NCBI GenBank assembly: GCA_045537065.1
Contig: JAZSOT010000026.1
Span: 1-18,806 of the forward strand
Length of the DNA stretch: 18,806 nucleotides
Source: RGIG8709 sp045537065
Lineage (GTDB): Bacteria; Bacillota; Clostridia; Monoglobales; Monoglobaceae
Reading direction: 5' to 3'
The position numbers and the translations under genes are program-made. The notes beneath the pieces are model-generated. The model was not told where the DNA came from. It saw only the letters and a list, made by a program, of their open reading frames with translations, and made no database searches. Shown here piece by piece: positions 14,492-18,806 of the stretch; position 1 is the first letter of the stretch; each line of letters starts with the position of its first letter.

Positions 14492-15391
14492 TTATCTTTT
14501 TGCTTTTTCAGCTTTCTTTGAAGACTTCTCCCCTGATGAATAATTATCGCTTCCGTATCTTCTCGAATTATAATAATATCTGCCTTTTCCATAGCCTGAT
14601 GAATAACGGCGTTTCTTATAATTATATCTTTTGTAGTTATATTTATATGCCCCGTTACTTCCGTAAACAACACCGTTTAAAACAAAGCCAAGAACCTTTG
14701 CTTCTGCAAATTCAAGCTGCTTCAACGCCTCTTCAATAGTGTCCTTATCTGTTGAATTGTATAGAACAACCATAATAACACCCGTCATCCACTTTGCAAG
14801 AATAGTGGAGTCGGTTACTATATTTACGGGAGCTGTGTCAAAGAATATATAATCATATTTCTTTTCAAGCTCTGCAATAAGATTTCCCATTCTGTCAGAA
14901 CCTAAAAGTTCCGCAGGATTCGGCGGGATATTACCTGAAAAAATAACATCAAGATTTGCATAATCTGTTTTATTTATAACCTCATCAAGAGAGCTTAAAC
15001 CAACCAATGCATTTGAAAGTCCGGGTGAACTTTGTTTTTCCAGAAGTCTTGATATGTTAGGTCTTCTAAGGTCACAGTCCACAACTAATACTCTTGCTCC
15101 TGTTTCTGCAAAGGTTATTGCAAGGTTAAGACAGTTTGTTGACTTACCCTCTGATGCTATTGAACTTGTTACAGAAATTTTCTTACAACCTTCCTGTGGA
15201 AGTGAAAATATAATATTTGTACGAAGAGCTTTATACGCTTCCTTTACCTGAAAAGAAGTTTTATCTGAAAGGACTTTATCCTTGACAAATTCTCTTTTTA
15301 ACAGCTCATCCTTTGCCTTACTCTTCTGACGATGTTCTGTTTGTAGCATTCTGAGCCGCTTTAACAAATTCAGCATACTGTTGTTTGCCAT
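14492..15391 (-). CDS. CpsD/CapB-like BY-type tyrosine kinase
   Basis: Cytoplasmic tyrosine kinase that autophosphorylates its C-terminal tyrosine cluster when bound to a membrane adaptor. In 299 residues: oligomerisation motif EAYKALRTNI (51-60), Walker A SSIASEGKST (76-85), Walker A' VLVVDCDLRRP (101-111), Walker B DYIFFDTAP (180-188). The tail after residue 239 has thirteen tyrosines, mixed with Lys, Arg and Gly. The start at 15391 is supported by GGGAGG eight bases upstream and makes the gene overlap the adaptor gene by 74 bases, so some 40 residues precede the usual kinase start. Split adaptor and kinase is the Firmicute arrangement. Confidence 0.94.
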   Translation of the reverse strand: MANNSMLNLLKRLRMLQTEHRQKSKAKDELLKREFVKDKVLSDKTSFQVKEAYKALRTNIIFSLPQEGCKKISVTSSIASEGKSTNCLNLAITFAETGARVLVVDCDLRRPNISRLLEKQSSPGLSNALVGLSSLDEVINKTDYANLDVIFSGNIPPNPAELLGSDRMGNLIAELEKKYDYIFFDTAPVNIVTDSTILAKWMTGVIMVVLYNSTDKDTIEEALKQLEFAEAKVLGFVLNGVVYGSNGAYKYNYKRYNYKKRRYSSGYGKGRYYYNSRRYGSDNYSSGEKSSKKAEKAKR

Positions 15392-16184
15392 AAGAATAAC
15401 CTCCCATCATATATTTTGACCTACCATAGCCTCTTCCGTATTTATAGCTTCTTCGGTAGTAATAATATTTAGAACTTGCATTATCCGGATTTCCTATTTC
15501 AGGGATAATACCAAGAATTGATTTGTGGAACCAGTTTTCAAGGTCTGTTTCACTCTTAACTCTTGTATCGAATATTTCTCTGATAATAATAATACCGCAA
15601 CTGAATAAAAATCCTAAGATAAAGCCAAGCATTGTGTTTCTTCTGATATTCGGAGCAACACGAGTGCCGGGCTCTGCTGTATCAATAAGCTTAACTGTTC
15701 CTGTTTCTATATATTCATTAAGCTTGTCGGGAGCAACATCTGCAACAACATTTGCAATTAGCGCTGTATGTTCAGGATTGTTTCCTGTTATGCTGACTTT
15801 AAGTATTTCTGTTTCATTTACAGAGCTTGCAGAAAACATAGAAAGTATTTTCTTTGATGAATATTTAATTCCATATCTTCTCTCCGCCTCAACAGAAACT
15901 TCGGACATAACAGTGTCACTTTTCAAAATCTGGATATAGGTTTCAACAAGTCTTTGAGACGCCTGCATATCCGCACTTGAAATCTGAGTTTTTGAAAGAA
16001 GTGTTGCCCTGTTATTGTTGTTTACATACATAGTAACAGACGACCTGTATGACGGAAGAACCATTGTCTCACTGTAAACAAAAGCAACAATTCCTACAAG
16101 CAATGTCATAACAAGGATAAAACTCAAACTTTGAGTTATAATTTTGACTAATCGTTTTATGTCCAACTCTTCAAATTGTTCCAT
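15318..16184 (-). CDS. Wzz/CpsC-like polysaccharide chain-length adaptor with Tyr-rich tail
   Basis: A 288-residue membrane protein with two transmembrane helices (about 17-38 and 184-202) around an extracytoplasmic Wzz domain including SQRLVETYIQILKSDTVM (76-93). Such proteins activate the cytoplasmic tyrosine kinase and help set polymer length and export. The cytoplasmic C-terminus after residue 239 is unusual: eleven tyrosines in 32 residues (KYYYYRRSYKYGRGYGRSKY onward), much like the kinase's own tail. The last 24 codons overlap the kinase gene in another frame, and the kinase's GGGAGG site is inside the codons for Met-Gly-Gly-Tyr. Confidence 0.92.
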   Translation of the reverse strand: MEQFEELDIKRLVKIITQSLSFILVMTLLVGIVAFVYSETMVLPSYRSSVTMYVNNNNRATLLSKTQISSADMQASQRLVETYIQILKSDTVMSEVSVEAERRYGIKYSSKKILSMFSASSVNETEILKVSITGNNPEHTALIANVVADVAPDKLNEYIETGTVKLIDTAEPGTRVAPNIRRNTMLGFILGFLFSCGIIIIREIFDTRVKSETDLENWFHKSILGIIPEIGNPDNASSKYYYYRRSYKYGRGYGRSKYMMGGYSYGKQQYAEFVKAAQNATNRTSSEE

Positions 16185-16220
16185 TGGTATTTCCCCCTTT
16201 TATTGACGAAAGTATATTGT

Positions 16221-18101
16221 CTATGCTAAAACTTTTTCCTGAGAAACCTGCCCTGCCTTATGGTAAGTGGGAACAATGTCCATAAGGTGTGTAACCACAC
16301 TTTCTGCATCGTTCTCTTCTGCCGCCTTTTTAAGTTCCTCAAGCTTTTCAAAAAACGTATCTTCTTCAATATCTATCTGATTTCCGATAAATATCTTTTT
16401 GTTTTCAGTACTCATAAGACCTTCCTCGCTCATGAGAAGTTCCTCATAGAGCTTTTCTCCGGGTCTGAGTCCTGAATACTTTATTTCTATATCAACATCC
16501 GGAACATGTCCCGAAAGTCTTATAAGCTGCTTTGCAAGGTCTGCAATTCTTACAGGCTCGCCCATATCAAGAACAAAGATTTCTCCACCCTTTGCCATAC
16601 TTCCTGCTGCAAGAAGAAGCTGAACAGCCTCGGGTATAGTCATAAAATATCTTATTATATCAGGATGAGTCACCGTAACAGGTCCTCCCTTTTCAATCTG
16701 TTTCTTGAAAAGCGGAATAACTGAACCGTTTGACCCAAGCACATTTCCAAATCTGACAGCCACAAAATCTGTTTCGGAGTTTTTATCAAACACCTGAACA
16801 ATCATTTCGCAGCATCTTTTTGTTGCACCCATAACATTTGTGGGATTAACTGCCTTGTCTGTTGACACAAGAACAAATTTATCCACCCCGTATTCCGAGG
16901 CAAGCTTTGCAGTTGTGTAAGTTCCGAAGATATTGTTTTTAACAGCTTCTTCAGGATTATGCTCCATAAGAGGAACATGCTTTCTTGCCGCTGCATGATA
17001 AAGTATCTCCGGTCTGTATTCTTCAAACAAAAGTCTCATTCTGTCTTCATCGCATACAGAAACGATTTCTATACTCAGAGAAAGCTTTTTTCCATAATCA
17101 CCTATAAGCTCCTGCTGAATATCATAAGCATTATTTTCATAGTTATCAACGATAACCAGTTTTTTCGGTTTTAAAGATGCAATATGTCTTGAAAGCTCAC
17201 TTCCGATTGAGCCGCCGCCCCCCGTTACCATAACGGTTTTTCCTGATATAAAGCTTTCAAGCTTATTATTTTCAAGTTTAACTGAGGCTCTGCCAAGCAA
17301 ATCCTCAATGCTGATTTTTTCAATTCTTGACTCATTGCCCGCTCTCATTCCCATTACCATTTTTGAAACATGGCATTTGGTTTCATAGCATTTGGCAAGA
17401 ATTCTCTTTTTATCTTCTTCCTCCAAGTGAGCGATACATACTAAAATAACATCAATGCCCTCATCGGCTGCGATAGTCGGAATATCCTCCGTTGTTCCCG
17501 CAACAGGAATTCCTCTTAATTTTCTTCCGACTTTTGCAGGGTCATCATCAACCATACATACAAGTTCATATTTTTCATAGTTTCCCTTTTCAAAATCATC
17601 AAAGAAAAGAGATGCCATCTCCCCTGCCCCAACAATCATAAGACGTTTTTTATCCCCCGTCTTTCCTGTTGCTAAATGGGCACTTCTCGCACTGTAGCTC
17701 GCGTACATAACCACATACACAATTCTGGACATTATAATAAGAAATGCCAGCAAAATAAATTTTACAAGATGTGTTTCATATGGAATTATTTCAGGAAAAC
17801 CTGTTAAAATATTAAAAGAAAAGCAAAGAAAAACGGACACAAAACACGTCATAAAACATCTTGCGAGATGTCTTATCCTTGCATATCTCCATATTACACT
17901 GTACATTTTAAAAACATAAAAACAACACGCACTGATAATTATATTCAATATTGATATATGTACAAATACAGTTCTTCCAATTCCCGCTTTAATAAAGTCG
18001 CTGAAGAATAAAAACCAGGTGAAAAGTTCAGAAAGGAACACTATACTCATATCTATAAGCAACAAGACAATATTTCTGTGCTTTTTAAATAAACTGAGCA
18101 A
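16221..18101 (-). CDS. FlaA1/CapD-like membrane nucleotide-sugar 4,6-dehydratase
   Basis: A 626-residue enzyme expected to convert a UDP-N-acetylhexosamine to its 4-keto-6-deoxy form, an early step toward a modified sugar for surface polysaccharide. Four transmembrane helices (about 10-33, 45-65, 82-103, 112-133) precede a first Rossmann domain (MIVGAGEMAS, 155-164) and a second extended SDR domain (TGGGGSIGSE, 293-302). The active site reads STDK (413-416) and MGATK (424-428); methionine in place of the usual catalytic tyrosine is the norm for this PglF/FlaA1 dehydratase group. Length agrees with that family. It is the first gene of the operon, behind a strong promoter. Confidence 0.93.
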   Translation of the reverse strand: MLSLFKKHRNIVLLLIDMSIVFLSELFTWFLFFSDFIKAGIGRTVFVHISILNIIISACCFYVFKMYSVIWRYARIRHLARCFMTCFVSVFLCFSFNILTGFPEIIPYETHLVKFILLAFLIIMSRIVYVVMYASYSARSAHLATGKTGDKKRLMIVGAGEMASLFFDDFEKGNYEKYELVCMVDDDPAKVGRKLRGIPVAGTTEDIPTIAADEGIDVILVCIAHLEEEDKKRILAKCYETKCHVSKMVMGMRAGNESRIEKISIEDLLGRASVKLENNKLESFISGKTVMVTGGGGSIGSELSRHIASLKPKKLVIVDNYENNAYDIQQELIGDYGKKLSLSIEIVSVCDEDRMRLLFEEYRPEILYHAAARKHVPLMEHNPEEAVKNNIFGTYTTAKLASEYGVDKFVLVSTDKAVNPTNVMGATKRCCEMIVQVFDKNSETDFVAVRFGNVLGSNGSVIPLFKKQIEKGGPVTVTHPDIIRYFMTIPEAVQLLLAAGSMAKGGEIFVLDMGEPVRIADLAKQLIRLSGHVPDVDIEIKYSGLRPGEKLYEELLMSEEGLMSTENKKIFIGNQIDIEEDTFFEKLEELKKAAEENDAESVVTHLMDIVPTYHKAGQVSQEKVLA

Positions 18102-18144
18102 TTTATCACACCCTAAACATATTTCTAATCATCTGAAAAAATAC

Positions 18145-18163
18145 ATACCACTCCGTATGGTAT
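18145..18163. repeat. inverted repeat at the start of the envelope-operon transcript
   Basis: ATACCA (18145-18150) and TGGTAT (18158-18163) are a perfect 6-base inverted repeat spaced by 7. The right arm touches the -10 box at 18162-18167, so the repeat covers the expected transcription start. It may be an operator for a dimeric regulator or a small 5' hairpin; no regulator gene is seen beside it. Confidence 0.45.
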
Positions 18164-18190
18164 TTTAACACACAATTTTAAGCTTGTCAA
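18162..18190 (-). promoter_or_regulatory. sigma-A promoter of the envelope operon
   Basis: On the minus strand TTGACA (18185-18190) and TAAAAT (18162-18167) are 17 bases apart. Transcription would start near 18155, inside the inverted repeat at 18145-18163, leaving about 55 bases of leader before the dehydratase ATG. Confidence 0.85.
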
Positions 18191-18220
18191 TTAAATCTGC
18201 AACTTTTTGAGCTGAAAATA

Positions 18221-18249
18221 TTTACAAATTTTCATAATTATATTATAAT
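18221..18249 (+). promoter_or_regulatory. sigma-A promoter of the TSCPD gene
   Basis: TTTACA (18221-18226) and TATAAT (18244-18249) are 17 bases apart, 33 bases before the start codon, with AAAGGAA as ribosome binding site. Divergent from the envelope-operon promoter. Confidence 0.85.
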
Positions 18250-18281
18250 GAATTGACTAAAGAAAAAGAAAGGAACAGACT

Positions 18282-18530
18282 ATGAAACACTATACATACA
18301 CAACCCGCGGGACCTGTTCAAGACAAATCCACTTTGACTCCGACGGCGAGAGGGTTTATAACATTCAGTTTATTTCAGGCTGCAACGGCAACACCCAAGG
18401 CGTTGCAAAACTTGCAGAGGGTATGAAAATTGAAGATATTATTGAAAAGCTCAAAGATATCGACTGCGGGGGCAGAGGAACCTCCTGCCCTGCACAACTG
18501 GCACTTGCAGTAAGTGAAGTAAAAAAATAA
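18282..18530 (+). CDS. TSCPD domain protein (TIGR03905-like)
   Basis: A complete 82-residue protein matching the small stand-alone TSCPD-domain family: FISGCNGNTQGVAKL (about residues 30-44), DCGGRGTSCPAQLALAV near the C-terminus, with the Cys residues of the name motif in place. TSCPD domains also occur at the C-terminus of some ribonucleotide reductases; the role of the free-standing form is not established. I see no terminator after it; the left end of an insertion sequence begins about 30 bases downstream, and the terminal hairpin of that element could stop its transcript. Confidence 0.92.
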   Translation: MKHYTYTTRGTCSRQIHFDSDGERVYNIQFISGCNGNTQGVAKLAEGMKIEDIIEKLKDIDCGGRGTSCPAQLALAVSEVKK

Positions 18531-18558
18531 ATTTATACAAAAAATGGTTGCCTCTGAT

Positions 18559-18594
18559 ATGCACCCCAAAAGTTAGACACTTTTGGAGGTGCAT
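18559..18594 (+). repeat. self-complementary left end of an IS3-family element
   Basis: Left arm 18559-18573 (ATGCACCCCAAAAGT) is complementary to 18579-18594 with a one-base bulge, loop TAGAC. The element probably begins with TG at 18560, as IS3-family ends start with TG. The start TGCACCCCAAAAGTTAGACA is a familiar IS3/IS150-type terminus. The right arm contains the GGAGGT ribosome binding site of the transposase ORF, and a T tract follows, so the hairpin can both terminate incoming transcripts and hide the site. Confidence 0.75.
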
Positions 18595-18806
18595 ATTTTT
18601 TATGGGTAAAACAGGAAGAAAAAACAAAACATACTCGCCAGAATTCAAAATATCTGTTATAATGGATATGCGAGAACACCACCTTGGGTATTGTGAAACC
18701 ATACGAAAGTATTGGAAGGACGAACCGGAAGTTAATCATCTTTCTAAAATCAGGTTGTGGGAACGCATATTTTTAGAAGAAGGAGCCGAAGGTCTAATGA
18801 AAGAAA
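18560..18806 (+). mobile_element. IS3-family (IS150-type) insertion sequence, left part only
   Basis: Terminal inverted-repeat sequence followed at once by a transposase OrfA-like frame that continues beyond the window. The right end, OrfB and any target duplication lie outside, so completeness cannot be judged. Confidence 0.8.
18602..18806 (+). CDS. IS3-family transposase OrfA (helix-turn-helix), 3' end cut by window
   Basis: The first 68 residues are visible, starting at the ATG at 18602, 11 bases after GGAGGT. MGKTGRKNKTYSPEFKISVI is the typical OrfA opening (YSPEFK...V), followed by a degenerate helix-turn-helix (GYCETIRKYWKDEPEVNHLSKIRLWERIF) and EEGAEGLMKE, equivalent to the GxEGL motif of IS150-type OrfA. 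OrfA binds the element ends, and OrfB (DDE catalytic part) is normally joined by a -1 frameshift further downstream. Confidence 0.82.
   Translation, partial: MGKTGRKNKTYSPEFKISVIMDMREHHLGYCETIRKYWKDEPEVNHLSKIRLWERIFLEEGAEGLMKE

Noticed and set aside
14485..14673. Minus-strand frame over the kinase tail
   Set aside because: It lies in an alternate frame of the repetitive Tyr/Arg/Lys codons of the kinase tail and has no ribosome binding site of its own.
14500..15480. Tyr-rich coding segments as tandem DNA repeats or a CRISPR array
   Set aside because: The codon repetition comes from TAT/TAC-rich protein sequence; there are no regularly spaced identical repeats or spacers. No CRISPR array or tRNA gene was seen anywhere in the window.

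Overview
The window looks like chromosomal DNA of a low-GC, endospore-forming Firmicute of the class Clostridia. The basis is AT-rich DNA with strong GGAGG-type ribosome binding sites, textbook sigma-A promoters (TTGACA-N17-TATAAT), a Firmicute-type L13 autoregulatory leader, the 5' part of the forespore sigma factor gene sigG, a BofC-like protein, an S-layer-homology protein and a CpsB-type tyrosine phosphatase. I cannot name the species.

Layout. (1) 1-1000, minus strand: rplM-rpsI with promoter and L13 leader; rpsI runs off the left edge just before its stop. (2) 1118-3500, the most unusual part: a BofC-like secreted/anchored protein (minus), then on the plus strand a 46-residue ORF and a complete serine recombinase. 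The recombinase stop lies within a few bases of the point where sigG, coming from the opposite direction, stops matching SigG after codon 97. sigG is cut inside sigma region 2, as sigK is cut by skin elements. Its first 97 codons look undamaged and a sigma-F-like promoter precedes it. The 3' part of sigG is not in the window, and rplM-rpsI lie on the element side of the junction. (3) 3591-9005, minus: a five-gene operon with a hemolysin-III-like membrane protein, an ABC ATPase, an ABC-2 permease, a GldG-like protein and a DUF4340 protein, ending in a strong hairpin. (4) 9123-10614, plus: coaX (type III pantothenate kinase) and an ECF transporter S component, plausibly for pantothenate. (5) 10616-11663: a small DUF2500-like protein (minus) and dUTPase (plus), diverging from a shared promoter region. 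(6) 11669-18190, minus: a seven-gene cell-envelope/exopolysaccharide operon with a FlaA1/CapD-like nucleotide-sugar dehydratase, Wzz-like adaptor, BY-type tyrosine kinase, its PHP phosphatase, a VanZ-like protein, an unknown anchored protein and an SLH protein. (7) 18221-18806, plus: a TSCPD-domain protein and the left end of an IS3-family insertion sequence, cut by the window edge.

How parts fit. The adaptor, kinase and phosphatase form a tyrosine phosphorylation switch for polysaccharide export or length, and both adaptor and kinase have tyrosine-rich C-terminal tails. The candidate unusual system is the sigG-recombinase junction: either a developmentally controlled sigG rearrangement or a sigG inactivated by an integrating element. 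The window alone cannot decide between them.
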